Assembly (NCBI GenBank): GCA_934130235.1
Contig: CAKOXU010000032.1
Span: 1-7,752 of the forward strand
Origin: an uncultured Bacilli bacterium
GTDB lineage: Bacteria; Bacillota_I; Bacilli_A; RF39; UBA660
DNA length: 7,752 nt
Direction: 5' to 3'
Under the pieces are notes generated by a model, which was not told where the DNA came from, made no database searches, and saw only the letters and a program-made list of their open reading frames with translations. Every line of letters begins with the position of its first letter. Positions within the stretch are counted from its first letter, which is position 1. The position numbers were made by a program, and so were the translations under genes. Positions 1 to 5,772 of the stretch are shown here, in pieces.

Positions 1-44
1 ATTAGTCTTTCTGTTTCTATTGTTTTACTACCAATCAGATTCAT
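1..44 (-). CDS. GNAT-family N-acetyltransferase, N-terminal fragment (runs off left edge)
   Basis: Only the first 14 codons are inside the window, reading MNLIGSKTIETERL and then an incomplete codon that continues past base 1. The 'G-T/S-K-x-I-E-T-E-R-L' opening is the usual start of RimJ/RimL-like GNAT acetyltransferases, which transfer an acetyl group from acetyl-CoA to an amine; the real substrate cannot be told from this piece. The ATG is preceded by GCGAGGTGAT (minus strand, 48-57), a strong ribosome binding site at good spacing, which supports this start. A promoter candidate lies about 65 nt upstream. The gene is separated from ileS by the ileS terminator and a decayed transposase fragment, so it is probably transcribed on its own. 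The assignment rests on a short stretch, so it is likely but not certain. Confidence 0.65.
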   Translation of the reverse strand, partial: MNLIGSKTIETERL

Positions 45-101
45 ATTATCACCTCGCTATTTTAATGATTTTATTATTTTTTAAAATTTTTTCTCTATTA
101 A

Positions 102-359
102 AAGTGTATCATACATTTTAATATTAAATTTTTTAAAGGTTTTCTTACTAATAAACCATCTTATTGTCCTAATTGTGACGTTATTAATGAATTTAATGAA
201 ATCAATAAATATTGTAATATTTCTAACAATACCAAACTTTCTATAAATAAATTAAAATGATTACTTCGAATAAATCACTATTTGATTAACTTACGAGAAT
301 CATATCAAAATTATATAACATTGTCAAATTATGTATGTTGATTTTTATCAAAAATCTGA
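102..359 (+). pseudogene. Decayed ISL3-like transposase N-terminal fragment
   Basis: In one plus-strand frame starting after a stop at 99-101, the translation includes KGFLTNKPSYCPNC (135-176), then a stretch ending INKLK, a TGA at 258-260, and in the same frame LLRINHYLINLRESY before further TGA codons at 339-341 and 357-359. The pattern 'KG-x-L-(x)-K-P-x-Y-C-P-x-C ... N-x-I-x-K-Y ... K-(L/I) ... L-R' resembles the N-terminal zinc-ribbon part of ISL3-family transposases as I remember them. There is no ATG start or ribosome binding site, the second half of the zinc ribbon is degraded, and the catalytic domain is absent, so it cannot encode a working transposase. The frame survives across the first stop, which suggests decay by point mutation followed by deletion. 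No terminal inverted repeats were seen. This is recognition from memory of the family, not a search result. Confidence 0.4.
108..137 (-). promoter_or_regulatory. Candidate sigma-A promoter for the left-edge acetyltransferase gene
   Basis: On the minus strand TTTAAA (132-137) is followed after 18 nt by TATGAT (108-113), a reasonable -35/-10 pair in an AT-rich genome. Transcription would start near 100, leaving a leader of about 55 nt before the ATG at 44. It overlaps the decayed transposase fragment on the other strand. AT-rich DNA throws up such matches by chance, so confidence is modest. Confidence 0.35.
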
Positions 360-392
360 AAATAATTTTAAGAAAATATTATTTATAGAAAT

Positions 393-424
393 AAAAAAAA
401 GAAATAGTTTTCTATTTCTTTTTT
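393..424 (-). terminator. Intrinsic terminator of ileS, overlapping its stop codon
   Basis: On the minus strand AAGAAATAG pairs with CTATTTCTT around an AAAA loop (408-411), followed by a run of eight T (393-400). The TAG in the 5' arm is the ileS stop codon, so the hairpin starts inside the last codons of the gene. The A-run on the other side means the same hairpin is followed by a T-run on the plus strand too (419-424), so it may stop transcription from both directions. Confidence 0.85.
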
Positions 425-3400
425 ACATCTATATAAGTAATATGACTATTTAGATCCACTTCATTTGATACATCTTTTTCTATTATATCAATAGATAATG
501 TTTCTCCTTTTATAAAGTCTTCAAATTCCTTTATAGATTTACTTACTAATTCATCACCTTTATAGTATAAAGTAATACGATCTGCTATTTCAAAGTCTTT
601 ACTCTTTCTTAAGTTTTGTACTTTAGATACTAACTCACGAGCTATTCCTTCCATTATTAAATTATCTGTAAGTTCGGTATTTAGTATTATAAAATTATCT
701 GTATCTGTAGCTGATTTATATCCCTCTTTTGACATTGTTTTAATATCTATCATAGTAGAATCTATAGTATATTCTTCATTATCTATAGTCATAGTAATTG
801 CTTGATTATTTTGTAATGTTTTAATAGAATCTATAGATAAATCTAATAATTTATTTTGAAATTCTTTTAATTTTGATCCAAATACTTTACCTACAACTTT
901 AAAATTAGGAACCACTTTAAAATCCATATAGTTTTCTACATCTTTTATAAATTTAACTTCATGTACATTTAACTCTTCTATAATAAGTGGGATTAAATCA
1001 TTAATTAAATCTTTATTGTTATAATCAATTAAGGCTTCACTTAATGGTTGTCTAACTTTAATTTTTTCTTCCTCTCTTAGCGTTCTTCCTAAGCTAATTA
1101 AGTCTCTAATTAAATCCATACGTGCCTCAATTTTATTATTAATTAATTTTTCATCATATTTAGGATAATCCGCTAAATGTACTGACTTTTTACCTGTTAA
1201 TGCAGTATATATTTCATCACTAGTAAAAGGTGCGAATGGCGCGATTAATTCTGTTATTCCTACTAATACTTGATGTGTTGTCTTGTATACAGCTAATTTA
1301 GAATTATCCTTATTACTAGACCAAAATCTTCTTCTATTACGTCTAATATACCAATTAGATAAATCTTCTACTACGAATTCTTGTATTAATCTAGTAGAAG
1401 TAGTTAAATCATATGCATCCATATTATTAACTACACCTTTAACTAATTTATTGTACTTAGAAATCAACCATTTATCTATTTCTTCTAATGAATCATAATC
1501 TATTTCATATGTATTAGGATCAATATCATCTATATTAGCATACATTTCAAAAAATGCATATGTATTTTTAAGTGTATTAAAGAATTTTGATTGTACTTCT
1601 TTAATACCATCTTCATCAAATCTAAGTGGAGTCCATACAGGTGAAGTTGTTAACATATACCATCTAATTGGATCAGCACCAAATTTCTTAATAACACTGA
1701 AAGGTTCAACGGAATTTCCTTTACTCTTGTGCATTTTATGACCATATTTATCTGTTATTAAATCATTTACAAGCACATTCTTATAAGGACTTTTACCAGT
1801 TATAAATGTTGAAATTACAAGTAATGAATAGAACCAACCTCTAGTCTGATCAACACCTTCACTTATAAAATCAGCTGGAAATTGTGATTCAAATAATTCT
1901 TTATTTTCAAAAGGATAATGGTATTGTGCGAATGGCATTGATCCTGAGTCAAACCAACAATCAATAACATCTTTTATTCTTGTCATTTCCTTGCCACATT
2001 CTTTACACTTGATGTGTATATTGTCTACATAAGGTCTATGAAGTTCAATTGTCGTATCAATTTTTTCAATAGATTTTTCTATCAATTCACTTCTAGAACC
2101 AATCATTTCCTTATGACCGCAAGAACACTCCCAAAGTGGGATCGGTGTACCCCAGTATCTATTTCTAGAAATTGCCCAATCATTTAAATTTTCTAGCCAG
2201 TTGCCAAATCTCTTTTCCCCAATATAATCTGGGTGCCAAGAAACTGTTTTGTTTGCTTTTATTATTTTATCTTTAAAATCAGTAACCTTAATATACAAGC
2301 TAGGTTTTGAATAGTATACCAATGGTGTTTTACATCTCCAACAATGTGGATAATTATGTACCATTTTTTGTTTTTTAAATAATTTATCATGTTCTGCTAA
2401 ATACTTAATTATCTCTATTTCTAAATCAGAGTCTACAACCAATCTACCTTTCCATGGGCCTTCTGTATAACATCCATCTTCACCAACTGGGTTTAATACA
2501 GGTAAATCATATTTAAGCCCTACTTCATAGTCATCCTGACCAAATGCAGGTGCGATATGAACTATACCTGTTCCATCTTCCATAGTAACATAATCAGCAC
2601 ATGTTATATAGAATCCTTTTTTATCTACTTTTAAGAAATCTAAGTATTGTTCATATTCTCTATATTCTAAGTCTTTACCAGTATATTCCTCTATTACTTC
2701 GTAATCATTACCTAATACTTTATCAGCTAATTTAGCAGCTACTATAAAATTATATCCTTTAGATAAACACTTTACATATTTTTCATCAGGATTTACACAA
2801 GCAGCAACATTAGCCATCAAAGTCCATGGTGTAGTTGTCCATACTAGTAAATATGTATTTTCTTCATATTTTAATTTAAATGGTACCGTAACAGTATTAA
2901 CAGTTATATCTTTATATCCTTGCGCTACCTCATGTGATGCGAGTCCAGTACCACATCTAGGACAATATGGTAATATTTTTAAGCCATTATAAATAAGTCC
3001 TTCATCAAAGAATTTCTTTAATATCCACCATTCAGTTTCAATATAATTATTATCATATGTTATGTATGGATCATCTAAATCAATAAATTGTCCCATTTTA
3101 TTAGTAAAATCTTTAAATGCAGCTTCATTTTTCCAAACTGATTCTCTACACTTTTCATTAAATTCTTTAATACCATATTTTTCAATATCGCCTTTACCAT
3201 TAAAACCAAGCTCTTTTTCAACTTGTACTTCTACTGGTAAACCATGAGTATCCCATCCTACTTTTCTAAGTACCTTAAATCCTTGCATAGTCTTATATTT
3301 ACAATAAGTATCCTTTAATAATTTAGCAAGCATATGATGTATTCCTGGCATACCATTTGCAGTAGCAGGTCCATCATAAAAAACAAAGTTCTTACTATCT

Positions 3401-3507
3401 TTTCTATTTTCAATAGATTCTTTTAATAAGTTTTCAGCTAAAAACTTCTCAGTTAAAGTTGCTTCTACTTCACAGTTTTCCCTTTTATCTAAATCTTTAA
3501 ATTTCAT
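412..3507 (-). CDS. ileS: Isoleucyl-tRNA synthetase, type 2 (IleRS2) with GXHH signature
   Basis: The 1031-residue cytoplasmic enzyme joins isoleucine to tRNA-Ile using ATP. Visible in order: class I signature at residues 55-58, reading GIHH in place of the usual HxGH; WDTHGLP at 85-91; a CPRC cysteine pair at 182-185; the CP1 editing domain with TTTPWT (224-229) and GTGIVHIAPAFG (312-323) followed by the conserved Asp pair; a CWRC pair at 389-392; ISRNRYWGTPIP (446-457); further cysteine pairs near 461-463 and 501-504; CWFDSGS (517-523); KMHKS at 591-595 replacing KMSKS; then the anticodon-binding and C-terminal regions. Length and motifs fit the eukaryotic-like type 2 rather than the common type 1 of about 920 residues. 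Both editing motifs look intact. The ATG follows TAGGAGGTAA (3511-3520) at good spacing. Its leader carries an Ile T-box and its end a terminator, so it is a single-gene unit downstream of divIVA. Type 2 enzymes are known for mupirocin tolerance; here that is inferred. Confidence 0.96.
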   Translation of the reverse strand: MKFKDLDKRENCEVEATLTEKFLAENLLKESIENRKDSKNFVFYDGPATANGMPGIHHMLAKLLKDTYCKYKTMQGFKVLRKVGWDTHGLPVEVQVEKELGFNGKGDIEKYGIKEFNEKCRESVWKNEAAFKDFTNKMGQFIDLDDPYITYDNNYIETEWWILKKFFDEGLIYNGLKILPYCPRCGTGLASHEVAQGYKDITVNTVTVPFKLKYEENTYLLVWTTTPWTLMANVAACVNPDEKYVKCLSKGYNFIVAAKLADKVLGNDYEVIEEYTGKDLEYREYEQYLDFLKVDKKGFYITCADYVTMEDGTGIVHIAPAFGQDDYEVGLKYDLPVLNPVGEDGCYTEGPWKGRLVVDSDLEIEIIKYLAEHDKLFKKQKMVHNYPHCWRCKTPLVYYSKPSLYIKVTDFKDKIIKANKTVSWHPDYIGEKRFGNWLENLNDWAISRNRYWGTPIPLWECSCGHKEMIGSRSELIEKSIEKIDTTIELHRPYVDNIHIKCKECGKEMTRIKDVIDCWFDSGSMPFAQYHYPFENKELFESQFPADFISEGVDQTRGWFYSLLVISTFITGKSPYKNVLVNDLITDKYGHKMHKSKGNSVEPFSVIKKFGADPIRWYMLTTSPVWTPLRFDEDGIKEVQSKFFNTLKNTYAFFEMYANIDDIDPNTYEIDYDSLEEIDKWLISKYNKLVKGVVNNMDAYDLTTSTRLIQEFVVEDLSNWYIRRNRRRFWSSNKDNSKLAVYKTTHQVLVGITELIAPFAPFTSDEIYTALTGKKSVHLADYPKYDEKLINNKIEARMDLIRDLISLGRTLREEEKIKVRQPLSEALIDYNNKDLINDLIPLIIEELNVHEVKFIKDVENYMDFKVVPNFKVVGKVFGSKLKEFQNKLLDLSIDSIKTLQNNQAITMTIDNEEYTIDSTMIDIKTMSKEGYKSATDTDNFIILNTELTDNLIMEGIARELVSKVQNLRKSKDFEIADRITLYYKGDELVSKSIKEFEDFIKGETLSIDIIEKDVSNEVDLNSHITYIDVKKK

Positions 3508-3510
3508 AAT

Positions 3511-3520
3511 TTACCTCCTA
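3511..3520 (-). promoter_or_regulatory. Ribosome binding site of ileS
   Basis: TAGGAGGTAA on the minus strand, with GGAGG six bases before the ATG at 3507. It lies just beyond the T-run of the T-box terminator, so it is transcribed only when the leader reads through. Confidence 0.85.
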
Positions 3521-3525
3521 TATAT

Positions 3526-3585
3526 AAAAAAACTATTACTTATAGGGACGAATATTCGCGGTACCACCCTATTTCATAATAGTTT
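3526..3585 (-). terminator. Regulated terminator of the ileS T-box
   Basis: On the minus strand AAACTATTA (3577-3585) pairs with TAATAGTTT (3530-3538), extended inside by ATAGGG/CCCTAT, and is followed by a run of seven T (3526-3532). The 5' arm includes the start of the T-box sequence, so this hairpin and the antiterminator exclude each other. Confidence 0.9.
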
Positions 3586-3697
3586 ATGCTCTTAAATGTA
3601 TAACGACATTACCCGTTTTAATCTTATCCATTAAAAATATCAAGAGTGATCTTTATAACACGTATTTATCTATTCTCACCAACCATAGACTCTCTTA
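3526..3697 (-). ncRNA. T-box riboswitch, Ile-specific (AUC specifier), controlling ileS
   Basis: A transcriptional T-box leader that senses uncharged tRNA-Ile. The core T-box AGGGTGGTACCGCG is at 3557-3570 (minus strand). Its UGGU can pair with the ACCA end of tRNA-Ile, whose discriminator base is A. Stem I begins GAGAGT (about 3690-3695) and closes with ACTCTT (3642-3647); GGTTGGTGAGAA lies in its 5' side as in standard stem I sequences. The codon directly before the closing strand is ATC (3648-3650), an isoleucine codon, matching the downstream gene. The terminator form is included at the 3' end. The expected logic is that uncharged tRNA-Ile stabilises the antiterminator and allows ileS transcription, while charged tRNA leaves the terminator formed. 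Confidence 0.95.
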
Positions 3698-3721
3698 AAA
3701 TACAAAAGCTACAACGTCTCT

Positions 3722-3727
3722 ATCATA
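3722..3727 (-). promoter_or_regulatory. Possible -10 element for the ileS leader
   Basis: TATGAT lies immediately after the divIVA stop codon and about 25 nt before T-box stem I, a sensible place for the leader promoter. No good -35 is present at 16-18 nt spacing (the bases there read AGAGAA), so the leader may instead be reached by read-through from divIVA. Confidence 0.25.
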
Positions 3728-3731
3728 TATT

Positions 3732-4208
3732 TTAAAATTCTACTTTCTCTATATCCTCAACAAGTTCCATCTGAGTTTCTAACAAAGATCTTAACCTTCT
3801 TTTGAATACAGTAATATTTCTCTTAAGCATTTCAGCTTCAGCCTCAGTCTTTTCTGCTTTAAGTAAAGATTCATTAACAATTCTACTTGCATTATTTTTA
3901 GCATCATTTATAATAATCTCTGATTCCTTATGCGCTGCAGATTTAATCTGATCTGATGTACGTTGTGCCATTAAAATAGCTCTATTTAACGTACTTTCCA
4001 TACGCTCATATTGAGCAAGCTTGTCTTGCAAATGAGCAGTATTAGCCAATTTTTTTTGCAATTCTTTTATTTTCTCATCTTTCTCCGTTAATAATTGATT
4101 TTTAACTTTATTATCCTTAATCATTATATCTACTTGTTTGATTACAGAATCTAAAAATCTATCAATTTCTTCTGGAGAATAATTTCGAAACGTTCTTCCA
4201 TTTTCCAT
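3732..4208 (-). CDS. divIVA: DivIVA-family cell-division/polarity coiled-coil protein
   Basis: DivIVA proteins bind curved membrane at septa and poles and recruit partners in division or growth. With the chosen start the protein has 158 residues. Residues 4-24 carry the DivIVA lipid-binding-domain pattern (GRTFRNYSPEEIDRFLDSV), comparable to the 'F-R-G-Y-D-x-x-E-V-x-x-F-L-D' block of Bacillus DivIVA. It is followed by a long charged helical region (about 30-75) and a second heptad-rich region (about 85-158) rich in Ala, Glu, Lys and Arg, expected to form coiled coils; there is no membrane segment. A longer reading from an ATG at 4229 is possible but would place the ribosome binding site AAGGAG (4216-4221) inside the gene; the third ATG at 4208 is seven bases downstream of that site and is preferred. 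It follows sepF by 64 nt and precedes ileS, the classical gene order apart from missing ylmG and ylmH. Confidence 0.9.
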   Translation of the reverse strand: MENGRTFRNYSPEEIDRFLDSVIKQVDIMIKDNKVKNQLLTEKDEKIKELQKKLANTAHLQDKLAQYERMESTLNRAILMAQRTSDQIKSAAHKESEIIINDAKNNASRIVNESLLKAEKTEAEAEMLKRNITVFKRRLRSLLETQMELVEDIEKVEF

Positions 4209-4215
4209 AAGCATG

Positions 4216-4221
4216 CTCCTT
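4216..4221 (-). promoter_or_regulatory. Ribosome binding site that fixes the divIVA start
   Basis: AAGGAG on the minus strand, seven bases before ATG at 4208 and only one base before the ATG at 4214. The spacing favours 4208. The site is bracketed by two copies of CATGCTTAT, and ATGCT (4225-4229) could pair with AGCAT (4213-4217), which would cover part of the site. Confidence 0.7.
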
Positions 4222-4238
4222 ATAAGCATGTGCTAAAT

Positions 4239-4267
4239 ATATTAACACATTTTATTATTAAATTCAA
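4239..4267 (-). promoter_or_regulatory. Candidate promoter for divIVA between sepF and divIVA
   Basis: On the minus strand TTGAAT (4262-4267), a 17-nt spacer, then TAATAT (4239-4244) preceded by TGT, giving an extended -10. It would yield a leader of about 25 nt before the ATG at 4208. No terminator separates sepF from divIVA, so divIVA could be transcribed from both this and the sepF promoter. Confidence 0.4.
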
Positions 4268-4272
4268 GTATT

Positions 4273-4671
4273 TTAATACATAAAATTTTCTTCATCGTCT
4301 TTTTTAGCTTTTTCTTCCATATCATCAGTAATTTTACCTTGTACATTTATATTGTTAGGAGTACATAAGAAAATACCACTACCTATTTTCTGTATATTTC
4401 CCTTGATAGCATATATTGTACCACTCAAAAAATCCATTATACGTTTAGCTTGATCTGATGTAACTCTTTTCAAGTTAACTACAACAGTATTTCTTTTCTT
4501 TAAATGATCAGCTATTTGTTGAGCCTCAGAATAAGCTCTTGGCTCTAAAAGAATCATTTTAGCACCACCATCTTCACCTATAGCTTCTTCAGGTTTTAAA
4601 TCATAATATTCATTAGCAGTACCAACATCTTTATCATCTTTACCACCAAAGAAATCTTTAACAATACCCAT
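4273..4671 (-). CDS. sepF: Cell division protein SepF
   Basis: SepF ties FtsZ filaments to the membrane and helps shape the Z ring. The 132-residue product fits the usual size. It opens with MGIVKDFFGG, the short amphipathic membrane-binding helix, followed by an acidic linker (about 11-38). The SepF core is at about 39-112, with KMILLEPRAYSEAQQIADHL (39-58), NTVVVNLKRV (61-70), a DFLSGTIYAIKG block (80-91) and IGSGIFLCTP (96-105). The tail is acidic and lysine-rich. An upstream in-frame ATG at 4707 would add 12 residues, but GGAGG at 4679-4683 lies seven bases before the ATG at 4671, and the MGIVKDFF start is that of the family, so 4671 is chosen. It is the first gene after a terminator and is probably expressed from its own promoter together with divIVA. 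Confidence 0.95.
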   Translation of the reverse strand: MGIVKDFFGGKDDKDVGTANEYYDLKPEEAIGEDGGAKMILLEPRAYSEAQQIADHLKKRNTVVVNLKRVTSDQAKRIMDFLSGTIYAIKGNIQKIGSGIFLCTPNNINVQGKITDDMEEKAKKDDEENFMY

Positions 4672-4678
4672 AGTTATT

Positions 4679-4683
4679 CCTCC
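4679..4683 (-). promoter_or_regulatory. Ribosome binding site that fixes the sepF start
   Basis: GGAGG on the minus strand, seven bases before the ATG at 4671. It lies inside the longer alternative reading from 4707 and so argues against it. Confidence 0.8.
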
Positions 4684-4705
4684 AATTCTAACGTCTACTA
4701 TTAAC

Positions 4706-4716
4706 ATTTTATCATA
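4706..4716 (-). promoter_or_regulatory. Possible -10 region for sepF
   Basis: The minus strand reads TATGATAAAAT just after the T-run of the upstream terminator, giving two overlapping -10-like hexamers (TATGAT at 4711-4716, TAAAAT at 4706-4711). A promoter is expected here because a terminator lies directly upstream, but no convincing -35 is present at the right spacing. Confidence 0.35.
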
Positions 4717-4722
4717 AATTCT

Positions 4723-4755
4723 AAAAAAAGAAAACTTTTTTTATGTTTTCTTCTT
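4723..4755 (-). terminator. Intrinsic terminator after the secretion cassette
   Basis: On the minus strand AAGAAAAC with further A/G bases pairs with GTTTTCTT around a loop of nine bases (4736-4744), and the 3' arm runs into seven T (4723-4729). Up to eleven pairs form with one G-T. It sits just past the stop codon of the DUF5305-like gene and separates that block from sepF. Confidence 0.8.
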
Positions 4756-4760
4756 ATTTT

Positions 4761-5762
4761 TTATATTTTTTCTGTATTGTCATTCAAAAAGTATACATAT
4801 GCCGTTTTATTATTCATAATTAAGTATATTATTTGTTCATTTCCTTTATAACATAAAATAGGCATATGCATTTCGTGTTGTATATCAATCATACTTTTAA
4901 AATTAATAACTCTAATAGCCATAACATCACTAGCTTTAGGTATACTTCTAATTGGTACAACTACATTTTCATAGTCTTTCATTATTTTTCTATATTTAAA
5001 TTCTAAATAATGTTTTTTCTTATAGTCATTTATTAAATAAATTTGATAAATTAAAGAAACACACAATACAAATATTACTATAATAAATACAATATTTATA
5101 CTAGACTTTACATCATTGCTGTCTTTACTATAAATAGATCCCTTAGTATTTGTTTTATTTAAACTTATACTAAAAGTATTCTTTTCAAGAGGTATATTAG
5201 AGTAATACTTATACACTTCCTCTTTGCCAAAATTAGTCTTAACATTTATAGTAGACACTACAAGTAATTTGGATTTAATAGCTAAATTAACACTTTTATT
5301 ATAATTATTTGCAATCGTATTATATTTATCATAATTGATAATTAGTTCATCAGATAAATCAATACTGTTTGAATTAATGTTAGTATAATCAACGCTTTTA
5401 AGAGTCTCTGGATATTCATAAACATCTGGGTTTTCTTCTGCATCATCATCTATAGAGCTTATAACAATAGCCTTAATATCATACTTATACATAGCATCTA
5501 TATTCTTATTAAAACTTAGTTTAAAATTATATTTAAACATAATATTATTTACTTTACTACTTACATATGTTTTACCACTCTCAAGTACATTAGTACTGTC
5601 TTTTTGACTAACATTATAATCAATATCACTACTAACAACATAGTCAACTATTTTTTTATTATTAGGAATCACTTTACTTGCTACAAAATAAATACAAACA
5701 CTTAATATAAGTATTACAATAGTAATTATTATTCCATTATAAACCCTTTTTAATTCTTTCAC
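4761..5762 (-). CDS. DUF5305-like membrane protein next to signal peptidase
   Basis: A 333-residue protein of unknown biochemical role. It has an N-terminal membrane segment at about 10-31, an outside domain of roughly 190 residues (about 32-221) that looks beta-rich with many Asn, Ser, Asp and Lys, a second membrane segment at about 222-245, and a cytoplasmic tail of about 88 residues. The tail shows an ENVVVPIRSIP stretch (265-275), a VMAIRVINFKSMIDI block (280-294), MPILCYKG (300-307) and a closing TAYVYFL (320-326). This layout of ectodomain, TM and 'V-x-V-x-(F/L)-x-x-(L/M) ... P-I-L ... Y-x-Y' tail is what I recall for DUF5305, a family often found beside archaeal-type signal peptidases and SipW-like substrates. 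It starts with GTG, and the upstream TAAGGGTGAT serves both as the stop codon of the peptidase gene and as ribosome binding site, so the two genes are probably translationally linked. It likely assists export or assembly of the neighbouring substrate; that is inference. Confidence 0.65.
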   Translation of the reverse strand: MKELKRVYNGIIITIVILILSVCIYFVASKVIPNNKKIVDYVVSSDIDYNVSQKDSTNVLESGKTYVSSKVNNIMFKYNFKLSFNKNIDAMYKYDIKAIVISSIDDDAEENPDVYEYPETLKSVDYTNINSNSIDLSDELIINYDKYNTIANNYNKSVNLAIKSKLLVVSTINVKTNFGKEEVYKYYSNIPLEKNTFSISLNKTNTKGSIYSKDSNDVKSSINIVFIIVIFVLCVSLIYQIYLINDYKKKHYLEFKYRKIMKDYENVVVPIRSIPKASDVMAIRVINFKSMIDIQHEMHMPILCYKGNEQIIYLIMNNKTAYVYFLNDNTEKI

Positions 5763-5772
5763 AATATCACCC

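Noticed and set aside
102..260. Small zinc-ribbon protein encoded on the plus strand
   Set aside because: There is no ATG, GTG or TTG start with a ribosome binding site ahead of the CPNC motif and no second cysteine pair, so a decayed transposase explains it better.
258..260. TGA read as tryptophan (mycoplasma-type code) to join the plus-strand fragment
   Set aside because: The intact genes use TGG for tryptophan where checked, including in ileS, and the frame meets further TGA codons soon after without gaining recognisable domains.
1283..1498. 71-codon plus-strand open frame
   Set aside because: It lies wholly inside ileS on the opposite strand, has no ribosome binding site that stands out, and its translation resembles no family; a shadow of ileS.
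3062..3247. 61-codon plus-strand open frame
   Set aside because: It lies antisense within the well-conserved N-terminal part of ileS and shows no coding features of its own.
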